9,323 nt of DNA from Desulfobacterales bacterium (GCA_030066455.1 JASJBQ010000163.1:1-9323), one strand, 5' to 3'; numbered from the stretch's first letter, positions 1 to 5,143 are shown. The notes: generated from the letters alone by a model not told the origin. Program-made: numbers and translations.

Positions 1-64
1 GAATTATGAACGCCAAGTAGGCGAAGCAAAACAAAGAAGCAAAGCAAAAAATAATGAAAACAAG

Positions 65-129
65 CTCATAACATGCGGCTTCAAAAAGGACCGCAAAAAC
101 CGCGCGGCCTCTGAGCCGCAGCGTTGCAT
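65..129 (+). repeat. attC-like site 1 (closes a cassette off the left edge)
   Basis: The arm TGCGGCT at 74-80 pairs perfectly with AGCCGCA at 114-120. Outside it, AAC at 70-72 pairs with GTT at 123-125, with one base of spacer on the left and two on the right, the asymmetry typical of attC. The centre holds a CCGCGCGG palindrome (100-107). The right core reads GTTGCAT, one base off the GTTRRRY consensus. The gene it belonged to is not in the window; the 64 bases to its left show no recognisable product. Confidence 0.6.
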
Positions 130-185
130 TGAACGGAGTACATCGGCTCAGAATTGGTTTTTAAATTTACTTATTCTACAGTCTC

Positions 186-192
186 GTTAGGC
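186..192 (+). repeat. Isolated R'-type core box GTTAGGC
   Basis: GTTAGGC is the classic attC right core, or an attI insertion point, and it lies 23 bases before the hydrolase start. No matching left arm can be found between it and the previous core at 123. It may be the right end of an attC whose left half was lost. The 61 bases between the two cores are AT-rich and show no gene; a weak promoter there is possible but not supported by good -35/-10 spacing. Confidence 0.35.
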
Positions 193-215
193 ATAAAATC
201 CTAAAGAGGATAACT

Positions 216-1037
216 ATGATTGACCATCATATAGATAATAGTTTTTCTTCCTCCCAAGGTAATATTGCACACGGGAGTGAAGGGAGTGGCCCCGATGTGG
301 TATTGGTGCATGGGACACCATTCAATTCTGTGATTTGGCACTTATTAATCTCACAGTTGAAACAAGATTTTCGAGTGCATTGGCTTGATTTACCAGGCTA
401 TGGTCGCTCTGATAAGTATGACGGCCAAGATGTGAGGTTAAGAAGCTTGGCAAGGGTGTTGGTGGAATGGTTAGGCTACAAAAAACTGTATAAATGCCAC
501 TTAGTGGGACATGATTTTGGTGCGGCTGCGGTACTAGGAAGTGTATGCGTTGAAGGTTATCAGGCATTGAGCTTGAGTATCGTTGATGGCGTGGTATTGA
601 ATCCATGGGGAACGGTATATTCCCTCTTAGTAAAACAAAACCAAAAAGTTTTTGAGTCTCTTCCTAACTATATCCACGAAGCGACCTTGCGTGCACATAT
701 TTCGACAGCTTCTTACCACCTTTTACCTGAATCTATCGTGCAGAAATTACTGATACCGTGGATTCAAGACGGCGGGCAACAAGCCTATTACCGGCAAGTC
801 GGGCAATATGACCATGGTTACACTGCCAAGCTGGAAGATTTATATCCAAAATTGCAGATACCAACTCGCATATTCTGGGGTAGGGAAGATGCTTGGGTTA
901 AATTAGGTGTCGGAGAGAAATTAGCTTCGTTGATTCCTGCTGCAACTTTAAAAGTTTTACCGGATGCCGGTCATTTATCTATGCTTGACAGCCCTGGATT
1001 GCTATCCCAAGAATTAAAGAGGTGGTTGGACAGTTAG
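216..1037 (+). CDS. Alpha/beta hydrolase, epoxide hydrolase / haloalkane dehalogenase type
   Basis: A 273-residue single-domain alpha/beta hydrolase, probably cytoplasmic, with no signal peptide. The oxyanion-hole motif HGTP is at residues 32-35. The nucleophile elbow reads G-H-D-F-G with Asp100 in the nucleophile position, followed by acid Asp225 (WGRED) and His253 (DAGH). In this fold an Asp nucleophile in a GHDxG elbow marks epoxide hydrolases and haloalkane dehalogenases, which form a covalent alkyl-enzyme ester, rather than Ser esterases. The cap region (about 130-210) differs too much to name a substrate. The start has a good ribosome site, AGAGGA at 204-209. It is the first complete cassette gene in the window and its stop codon runs into the left end of attC 2. 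The triad is complete, so it is likely active. Substrate unknown. Confidence 0.88.
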   Translation: MIDHHIDNSFSSSQGNIAHGSEGSGPDVVLVHGTPFNSVIWHLLISQLKQDFRVHWLDLPGYGRSDKYDGQDVRLRSLARVLVEWLGYKKLYKCHLVGHDFGAAAVLGSVCVEGYQALSLSIVDGVVLNPWGTVYSLLVKQNQKVFESLPNYIHEATLRAHISTASYHLLPESIVQKLLIPWIQDGGQQAYYRQVGQYDHGYTAKLEDLYPKLQIPTRIFWGREDAWVKLGVGEKLASLIPAATLKVLPDAGHLSMLDSPGLLSQELKRWLDS

Positions 1038-1088
1038 CCAACAAGGCACTTCAGCTGACGGCTACGCCGCCGCAGTGTTTCGTCGTCA
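1037..1088 (+). repeat. attC-like site 2, after the hydrolase
   Basis: It starts GCCAACAAGGCACT right at the hydrolase stop codon. GGCACT (1045-1050) pairs with AGTGTT (1074-1079), including two G-T wobbles, and an inner hairpin CGGC-TAC-GCCG lies at 1059-1069. The AACAAGGC left end is shared with sites 4 and 6. The right core is degenerate (about 1082-1088, GTCGTCA), so recombination may be poor. Confidence 0.58.
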
Positions 1089-1093
1089 TAGAA

Positions 1094-1486
1094 ATGAAAA
1101 AAAACCTGATCCTGATAATTTCGACACTATTCTTACTTTTATGGATCAATCATTTCGCAGGGGAATTGGGTCACCTATTTAAAAGGATAGAAGATAAATA
1201 TATTTTCCATGTCGTTTATTCCGCAGTCTATCTATTGGTAAGCGCTGTCGTATTTTTGTTATTCTCGAAGTTAAAGAAATTCCACTATAAATTATTTCTA
1301 TGTGTGGTCGGGGCATTGGTCACCCAGATAGTTTCCGTAGCAATGCTGTATTGGATCAATTTCGAGCGCCTTGGTGATATTGGAATCATTATCGGTCTGG
1401 GATTTGGTTCGGTTTTACAATGGGTGCCGGTTTCAATCGTTTGGTATTTTGCATTAAAACAGTTTTATAAAAGTTCAGAAAGCTAA
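1094..1486 (+). CDS. Four-helix membrane protein of unknown function
   Basis: 130 residues starting at ATG 1094; I prefer this to a start at 1022, which would overlap the hydrolase and translate attC 2. Four hydrophobic segments are visible: about residues 4-22, 39-58, 65-88 and 97-121. Short charged loops separate them (K30-R31-E33-D34; K59-K62), with a basic K2-K3 at the N-terminus and a polar tail. I recognise no family motif. It may be an inner-membrane protein. The start follows attC 2 by five bases and lacks a clear Shine-Dalgarno sequence, so expression may depend on readthrough from upstream cassettes. Its stop overlaps the left core of attC 3. Small membrane ORFans of this kind are common integron cargo. 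Confidence 0.72.
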   Translation: MKKNLILIISTLFLLLWINHFAGELGHLFKRIEDKYIFHVVYSAVYLLVSAVVFLLFSKLKKFHYKLFLCVVGALVTQIVSVAMLYWINFERLGDIGIIIGLGFGSVLQWVPVSIVWYFALKQFYKSSES

Positions 1487-1551
1487 CATAGCGCTGGCAT
1501 CAACGCGAAAACGCTGGCGCGTTTTGCTCGTCTCGGGCTCGGTCGTTGGAC
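1481..1551 (+). repeat. attC-like site 3, after the membrane protein
   Basis: The left core AGCTAAC (1481-1487) overlaps the preceding stop codon; the right core GTTGGAC (1545-1551) fits GTTRRRY. AAC pairs with GTT at the ends. The centre carries a perfect 7-bp hairpin, AAAACGC / GCGTTTT with loop TGGC (1508-1525), a form seen in the variable centre of many cassette attC sites. The outer arms pair poorly. The next gene starts 18 bases after the right core. Confidence 0.6.
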
Positions 1552-1569
1552 CGAACATAAGGAAATACA

Positions 1570-2403
1570 ATGGAATTCACAGAAATAAATTACGAAAAAC
1601 GCGAGGCTACGAGGATAATTCGGTTCAACCGCCCTGATGTCTGTAATTGCATCGGCCCCAAAACTCATTTGGAATTGATTCAAGCATGGACGGATTTTCG
1701 TGACGATGCGAGCGCTAAGGTCGCCATTATTACCGGCGCGGGAGATAAGGCCTTTTGCTCCGGTGGCGACCTCTCCGCCGGTGATGACCTGGTGCCCAAA
1801 ACCCCAACAGAAATTGAATCTCACAATCGAGGCGAACAGCCAGGCATACTCGGTCCAAGCCGGTGGACCGACATCTATAAACCGATTATTGCCGCCGTCA
1901 ACGGAGTGGCCTATGCGGGTGGATTGGAGTGGGCCTGCTTCGCGGATATACGCATTGCCGAAGAACATGCCACGTTTGGGGTGACATGCAGGAGGTGGAA
2001 CATAGGTCTGGCAGATGGCGGCACACAACGATTACCACGAATCATCGGCATGGGTCGAGCGATGGAACTTATCATCACAGGTCGTGTTATCGATGCGCAG
2101 GAAGCTAAGCAAATCGGCCTCGTCAACGAGATCGTTCCCAAGGGCAGGTCTCTCGAACGTGCGCTAAGTCTGTCCGGGTTCATTTGTGAACTTCCACAGC
2201 CTGCCATCAGAACGGACAAAGAAGCTGCCATCCGTGGTTTTGGATTACCTTTGGCGGAAGGATTGCGGATCGAGGCCGAATGTTTTAATCGTTCGATCTA
2301 CGATCCCGCAACTCGTGAGGGCCTTCGACAATTTCACGAAAGGGATCACCCGGATCGCCGGAGAGGCGAGGCCCAACGAACACCAGGACTTGTAAGGGAT
2401 TAA
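1570..2403 (+). CDS. Enoyl-CoA hydratase/isomerase family (crotonase) protein
   Basis: 277 residues of the crotonase fold, which acts on acyl-CoA thioesters. The oxyanion-hole loop AFCSGGDL is at 61-68 and the second loop, AVNGVAYAGGLEWACFADIRI, spans about 109-129. Glu120 aligns with catalytic Glu144 of rat mitochondrial hydratase. The segment from F136 to the GGTQRL at 150-155 has the same length as in that enzyme, but the position of catalytic Glu164 is Cys140 within TCRRWN. A CRRW-type sequence here is, from memory, a known subgroup of annotated 'enoyl-CoA hydratases' whose reaction is unsettled, so plain hydratase activity is doubtful. Start: AAGGA six bases before ATG. The C-terminal 25 residues are unusually basic and another frame stays open to 2395 (see findings). 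A metabolic enzyme as integron cargo is unusual; no pathway partners lie nearby. Confidence 0.88.
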   Translation: MEFTEINYEKREATRIIRFNRPDVCNCIGPKTHLELIQAWTDFRDDASAKVAIITGAGDKAFCSGGDLSAGDDLVPKTPTEIESHNRGEQPGILGPSRWTDIYKPIIAAVNGVAYAGGLEWACFADIRIAEEHATFGVTCRRWNIGLADGGTQRLPRIIGMGRAMELIITGRVIDAQEAKQIGLVNEIVPKGRSLERALSLSGFICELPQPAIRTDKEAAIRGFGLPLAEGLRIEAECFNRSIYDPATREGLRQFHERDHPDRRRGEAQRTPGLVRD

Positions 2404-2416
2404 CTAACGGCGTAGG

Positions 2417-2665
2417 GTCTAACAAGGCTATAACGCATCTCAAAAATAATCTAAGTGCCCCTGGCGGTGTTCCCCGCGTTGCGGGATTCAGCATCGGATC
2501 TTGTAATTTTCGGTGCATCTTGAGCCGGCTCAAAATGCTCACATACTGCGTGTATGCTCCGCTTTTTCGCCATCTCACGCCTTGCCAGGAACCCTAAGCT
2601 TAATTTTGAGATACGTTCTAATCAAGCCGCTGCAAAACGATGCATAACTCTTAGTGTGCCCAATT
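2417..2665 (+). repeat. attC-like site 4, split by a MITE-like insertion
   Basis: The left core GTCTAAC (2417-2423) fits RYYYAAC exactly and is followed by AAGGCTA. The sequence is then interrupted by the element at 2431-2618. If the element and one TA copy are removed, the left part reads AACAAGGCTAATCAAGCCG, then CTGCAAAA, which lines up base for base and without gaps with attC 6 (AACAAGGCCAATTCAGCCG, then ATGCAAAA). The expected right arm and GTTRRRY box are not evident downstream (about 2640-2665), so the site appears both interrupted and degenerate. The right end given here is approximate. Confidence 0.55.
2431..2618. mobile_element. MITE-like non-autonomous element, TA target duplication
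   Basis: A 188-bp element. The left end TAACGCATCTCAAAAATAA (2431-2449) and the reverse complement of 2600-2618 agree at 16 of 19 positions. Both ends are flanked by TA (2429-2430 and 2619-2620). Pairing continues inward: CTAAG with CTTAG and CCTGGC (2460-2465) with GCCAGG (2584-2589). An internal hairpin CATAC-TGCGT-GTATG lies at about 2542-2556, with a GAGCCGGCTC palindrome just before it. No ORF of a transposase is present. TA duplications are typical of Tc1/mariner/IS630-type transposition; assignment to that group is inference. Confidence 0.65.
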
Positions 2666-2693
2666 TTAAAATCGGTATGGGGCAGGACAGATC

Positions 2694-2834
2694 ATGAAAT
2701 ATAAAATCATAGGTGCTGTTCTTGTTCTTACTGGCCTGTTGATGATTGCCAAGTTCGGTCAGCATTTAATGGGTCTAATTCTATTGTTTATTGGTTTCTA
2801 CCTGGCGATGAAAAAAGGAATGAAGTCGGTGTAA
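2694..2834 (+). CDS. Small membrane peptide, 46 residues, unknown
   Basis: ATG at 2694, preceded by AGGA about seven bases upstream, opens a 46-residue frame. The peptide starts MKYKIIGAVLVLTGLLMI. Two hydrophobic stretches (about 4-19 and 23-39) are separated by the polar K20-F-G-Q-H, with a basic C-terminus (KKGMK). It could be a two-helix hairpin membrane protein. No family recognised. Its stop codon is followed, in the same frame and without any gap, by the remains of an SMI1/KNR4-like gene, so the pair may be a deletion junction. It lies after the MITE-disrupted attC 4 and before attC 5, as a cassette gene would. Confidence 0.6.
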   Translation: MKYKIIGAVLVLTGLLMIAKFGQHLMGLILLFIGFYLAMKKGMKSV

Positions 2835-3188
2835 CCCTATGAATTCGATGACGTTGACTGGAGGCTCGCAACTTCAAACGAGCTTGTCGAAAACGTCAAC
2901 ATTGATGGCCAAGAATACTAAAATATTCATCAACTCATCGGATATGTTCAAACGATTGCGGAATTTTTCGGAGGTGATGCGACAACCGACGCCGATGACA
3001 ATGAATTTCCGTTCGATCGTCTCAAGGCAGGACTTGCATTCGCCACAGGCGACGGAGACGTGCTCTTTCTTGATCCAGCGGACAACTTTTCCGCGTGGCG
3101 CTTTCACCAAGATGGGGGTGACGTGGTGAGATATGCTTCATCATTCGGCCAATGGTTTTCAATTGCGAAAGGCGACGATGCAAATTGA
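2835..3188 (+). pseudogene. SMI1/KNR4 (SUKH)-like gene remnant
   Basis: A single reading frame gives protein-like sequence over 117 codons but lacks a start codon and has an in-frame TAA at 2919-2921. Before the stop it begins PYEFDDVDWRLATSNELVE; after it come NIHQLIGYV, then NEFPFDRLKAG, then GDVLFLDPADNFSAWRFHQD and SFGQWFSI, ending at TGA 3186-3188. The acidic strand-rich pattern with GDVLFLDP and a hydrophobic FGQWF end resembles SMI1/KNR4-type (SUKH) proteins, many of which are immunity proteins to polymorphic toxins. That family call is from memory of the pattern and moderately sure. There is no in-frame Met after the stop. An overlapping frame from ATG 2839 is out of register and composition-poor, and is treated as spurious. 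Confidence 0.55.
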
Positions 3189-3254
3189 CTCGCAACCGTC
3201 ACAATGTCTTCTCAACCTAATTTTACGTTTAATAAAGACAGAATTATTTTAAAG

Positions 3255-3332
3255 ACATAATTGGCGGCACAAGATCTCGGACCCCTGAGCGGCCCTGGCC
3301 TGTGACCCAGGGCGTTATGTGAGCCGTTGAAT
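3255..3332 (+). repeat. attC-like site 5, before the DUF2867 gene
   Basis: ACATAA (3255-3260) pairs with TTATGT (3315-3320), giving a right core GTTATGT, and the centre has CCCTGG (3293-3298) pairing with CCAGGG (3307-3312). A second possible right core, GTTGAAT at 3326-3332, fits GTTRRRY exactly and contains the start of the next gene. Which core is used is unclear. It ends the cassette with the small membrane peptide and SMI1-like remnant. Confidence 0.5.
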
Positions 3333-3837
3333 GATTGCGATTGAAAAATACAAAGAGTTTGAGGTTTATTTCCAGAATGCGGACTATATCGATCTTAAAA
3401 CCATTGAAGGGGATGTCGCTTTAAGAAATTTTATTTCGGGAATGCTCTCTTATTATCCTTGGTGGATTGTTTCTTTGTACAGAATCAGGGCAATTCTTGT
3501 AGGTATCCTCGGGCTCGTTCGGCATGAAAAGCCAGAGACCTTGCCCTCAATAACACCGGAGGATCTTTCCTTTACGCCTGGTGAAAATGCATCCTTCTTT
3601 ATTGTGCGGGAAGCAAAAGAGGATCGGTACTGGGTATCAGAAACACCTGAAGATAAGCACTTGACCGCATTTCTGGGCGTCATCGCAGAAAAATTACATC
3701 CGCCTCGTACAAGGTATCACGTTTTCACTTCAATCAAGTATCTTCACTGGACCGGGCCGGTGTATTTCAACTTGATTCGGCCTTTTCATCACATGGTTGT
3801 ACGCAGCATGATGAAAGCAGGTATAAAGAACCGCTAA
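3331..3837 (+). CDS. DUF2867 domain protein
   Basis: 168 residues, apparently complete. An N-terminal region with ADYIDLKTIEG (17-27) is followed by a hydrophobic, aromatic helix around SYYPWWIVSLYRIRAILVGIL (40-60), a beta-rich middle (FTPGENASFFIVREA, 81-95), and a C-terminal part with DKHLTAFLGV (108-117), TRYHVFTSIKYLHWTGPVYF (127-146) and PFHHMVVRSMMKAG. The conserved DxHL and the GxxYF...PFHHxVV ending are the pattern I associate with DUF2867, a domain also found fused to NAD-dependent epimerase-like proteins; its function is not established. No clear ribosome site: the ATG overlaps the possible attC core GTTGAAT. The stop lies a few bases before attC 6. No signal peptide. Confidence 0.72.
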   Translation: MIAIEKYKEFEVYFQNADYIDLKTIEGDVALRNFISGMLSYYPWWIVSLYRIRAILVGILGLVRHEKPETLPSITPEDLSFTPGENASFFIVREAKEDRYWVSETPEDKHLTAFLGVIAEKLHPPRTRYHVFTSIKYLHWTGPVYFNLIRPFHHMVVRSMMKAGIKNR

Positions 3838-3840
3838 ATC

Positions 3841-3890
3841 ACACAACAAGGCCAATTCAGCCGATGCAAAAAGCCACGCGACTGATTGGC
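3841..3890 (+). repeat. attC-like site 6, right core missing
   Basis: This is the clearest paired site. GCCAAT (3851-3856) pairs with ATTGGC (3885-3890); T3857 is unpaired; CAG (3858-3860) pairs with CTG (3882-3884); then one mismatch and CG/CG. A single unpaired base in one arm is the feature that sets strand choice in attC recombination. The left end ACACAACAAGGC follows the DUF2867 stop. After 3890, where GTTRRRY should occur, the sequence reads ACCAAATTC, so the right core has been lost. Confidence 0.68.
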
Positions 3891-3979
3891 ACCAAATTCA
3901 ATAGGAGCCAATATCCCCAAGCAAAAGACCAAGGGCGGGAAGGACTGATCCTGCCACAGCCAAAGCTGGGGGTGGGTAG

Positions 3980-4273
3980 GTCTGGGATGACGTCCTGGCG
4001 TATCGTGTCTGGTGCCGCCCACAAAATGAAGACCTCAATATTCAGAATTTGGATTACAGTTTTGTGGTCGGATTTTGGAAGATGTACAACCAATTCCTTA
4101 TCAACCTGATTAAAAGTATTAAACCACTAAATATGCAAAACGTATGGAAAACTAACGCTGGTCAAGAATACACTTTAGAATTCTTGATTGAAGACTATTT
4201 CACGCATATGAAATCGCATTATCAGATGTTTAGAGACAGACAACAAGAAATTGAAGCATCAAAAGCGCGCTGA
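3980..4273 (+). pseudogene. DinB-like protein gene, 5' end lost
   Basis: A frame open from just after TAG 3977-3979 to TGA 4271-4273 gives a coherent C-terminal fragment of about 97 residues: DDVLAYRVWCRP at its start, then NLDYSFVVGFWKMYNQFLI, VWKTNAGQEYTLEFLIEDYF and THMKSHYQMF. The final helix carries H-x3-H, the typical metal-binding pair at the end of DinB/YfiT four-helix proteins, and TLEFLIEDYFTHM is typical of that family. DinB proteins are usually about 150-170 residues, so roughly the first third is missing. An ATG at 4049 could start a 74-residue product, but family-like sequence extends upstream of it without a start codon. It lies directly after the attC that lost its right core. 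Confidence 0.6.
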
Positions 4274-4280
4274 CCGCATG

Positions 4281-4341
4281 CCTTAACTGGACTGGTGCCA
4301 CGCTAGCGCTCCGCAGCTGCCGCCAAGCATGGACGTTGAAA
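4281..4341 (+). repeat. attC-like site 7, after the DinB remnant
   Basis: CCTTAAC (4281-4287) and GTTGAAAC (4335-4342) form near-consensus outer cores whose AAC/GTT parts pair. Inside, GGTG (4293-4296) can pair with CGCC (4321-4324) around a GC-rich centre. The arms are weak, so the call rests mainly on position: just after one stop codon and four bases before the next start. Confidence 0.45.
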
Positions 4342-4345
4342 CATT

Positions 4346-4606
4346 ATGAAGCTAAAACCTATATCGATGAGTGACATTTATCTTTGGTCGAAATTCAGGA
4401 AAGAAATCTATTTGACCGAAAGTGAAAGAAGCAAAGGTTGCGGCACAGAGGTCATCGCGATGATCAAGCGTTGGTGCCGGGAACACGGGTATTCAGAGCT
4501 TGGAACGGACACCGAACTCACCAACATTCACGCTCAGCAGTTTTACGAGCATAACGGATTCGAGCAGGTGGATCGAATTGTGGCATACAGGCTCGACCTA
4601 CATTAA
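4346..4606 (+). CDS. GNAT acetyltransferase, AAC(6')-like, internally deleted
   Basis: 86 residues, against about 145 for AAC(6') aminoglycoside acetyltransferases. The first 20 residues, MKLKPISMSDIYLWSKFRKE, match the usual N-terminus of that group, and residues 21-86 match its second half: IYLTESERSKGCG contains the acetyl-CoA binding R-x-x-G-x-G (28-33), followed by TDTELTNIHAQQFYEHNGF and a final strand VAYRLDL. The stretch between them (strands beta2 to beta4 and the acceptor-binding region) is missing, so about 60 residues appear deleted in frame near residue 20. The product is probably inactive. The ATG follows attC 7 by a few bases. Other GNAT subfamilies are possible, but the N-terminal match favours the AAC(6') type. 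Confidence 0.68.
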   Translation: MKLKPISMSDIYLWSKFRKEIYLTESERSKGCGTEVIAMIKRWCREHGYSELGTDTELTNIHAQQFYEHNGFEQVDRIVAYRLDLH

Positions 4607-4672
4607 CTATGACTTTTCGCTGGAGCATTAGGCAGATAGACGCCGGCGCGGGTCCCCCGTTTCAGCTTAGAC
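4600..4672 (+). repeat. Possible degenerate attC-like site 8 at the array end
   Basis: CATTAAC overlaps the acetyltransferase stop. ATTAGGC (4627-4633) and CTTAGAC (4666-4672) each differ by one base from GTTAGGC/GTTAGAC right cores. No convincing paired arms are visible, so the site is supported mainly by core boxes and position before the chromosomal genes. Confidence 0.3.
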
Positions 4673-4718
4673 ATTGGGATGCCTGCTTTGTGACACGGAT
4701 TTGAATGGTTCCCAAGGC

Positions 4719-5099
4719 ATGAAAAAGTTCATCCACGACAACCTGTTCATCATATTGGGATGGTTTTTTACGCTGTTAGGGGTTATCGGCATCATCCTGC
4801 CGCTGCTTCCGACCACGCCATTCCTGATCGTGGCGTTGATATGCTTCTCCAAAAGCTCGCCGCGATTTCATCGCATGTTGCTGGACAACGCCTGGTTTGG
4901 TCCGAGCTTGAGACAATGGGAAGCAACCAAGACCTTGTCACGGAAAACCAAATACAAGGCGTCCGTGTTGATCATCGTTACTTTTTCGATTTCCATCGCC
5001 ATTTTCAGCCAAACGATCCTGACGCCGCTGCTGCTGGCGGGTTTAGCCGTTGTCCTGCTGATATGCATTTGGCGGATCAAAGAACAAGTCGACGGATGA
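4719..5099 (+). CDS. YbaN family (DUF454) inner-membrane protein
   Basis: 126 residues from ATG 4719, where YbaN proteins normally begin; a TTG at 4674 would add 15 residues that do not fit the family. The conserved core GVIGIILPLLPTTPFLIVAL (21-40) is followed by CFSKSSPRFHRMLL (42-55), NAWFGPSLRQW (57-67) and two more membrane helices (about 82-99 and 100-118). The order helix, LPLLPTTPF, helix, SSPR-H, WFGP is diagnostic of DUF454. Function unknown. It is the first gene beyond the cassette-like region and its stop TGA overlaps an ATG (ATGA at 5096-5099), pointing to translational coupling with the FMN-binding protein gene that follows. Confidence 0.88.
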   Translation: MKKFIHDNLFIILGWFFTLLGVIGIILPLLPTTPFLIVALICFSKSSPRFHRMLLDNAWFGPSLRQWEATKTLSRKTKYKASVLIIVTFSISIAIFSQTILTPLLLAGLAVVLLICIWRIKEQVDG

Positions 5100-5143
5100 A
5101 ACAGCACTTACGCCGCCTGGGAGCGGCACGGGGGATTGAAACC

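Larger units (their letters stand above)
65..4672 (+). other. Integron gene-cassette array (integrase not in window)
   Basis: A run of small, functionally unrelated genes, all on the + strand, separated by imperfect inverted repeats with attC character. Seen directly: a full R'' box of the RYYYAAC type at 2417-2423, R' boxes of the GTTRRRY type at 1545-1551 and 3326-3332, AACAAGGC left ends at 1040-1047, 2421-2428 and 3845-3852, and paired arms with an unpaired base at 3851-3890. Genes begin shortly after a right end and stop at or just before a left end. Known: chromosomal integrons and CALINs have this layout. Inferred: the integrase and attI, if present, lie beyond the left edge, and the array ends near 4670 where chromosomal genes begin. 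Several sites and genes are degenerate, so the distal end may no longer be mobile. Confidence 0.72.

Noticed and set aside
2..190. Open frame at the left edge, possibly a gene tail
   Set aside because: It reads through attC 1 with Lys- and Arg-rich sequence and no motif; no start codon is visible. Another frame stops at 69-71, right at the attC left core, but also shows nothing recognisable.
1022..1093. Extended N-terminus for the four-helix membrane protein
   Set aside because: It would overlap the end of the hydrolase gene and translate attC 2; ATG 1094 gives a normal membrane-protein start.
1483..2028. A 181-codon minus-strand open frame over the crotonase gene
   Set aside because: The + strand has a well-conserved crotonase with motifs and a ribosome site; the reverse frame shows no recognisable domain.
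2839..3129. A 96-codon + strand frame from ATG 2839
   Set aside because: Another frame over the same bases gives clear SMI1/KNR4-like protein sequence; this one is Thr/Ser/Met-rich and family-less.
4760..5143. Upstream extension of the FMN-binding gene to 4760
   Set aside because: It would overlap nearly all of the YbaN-family gene out of frame and place the signal peptide in the middle of the protein.
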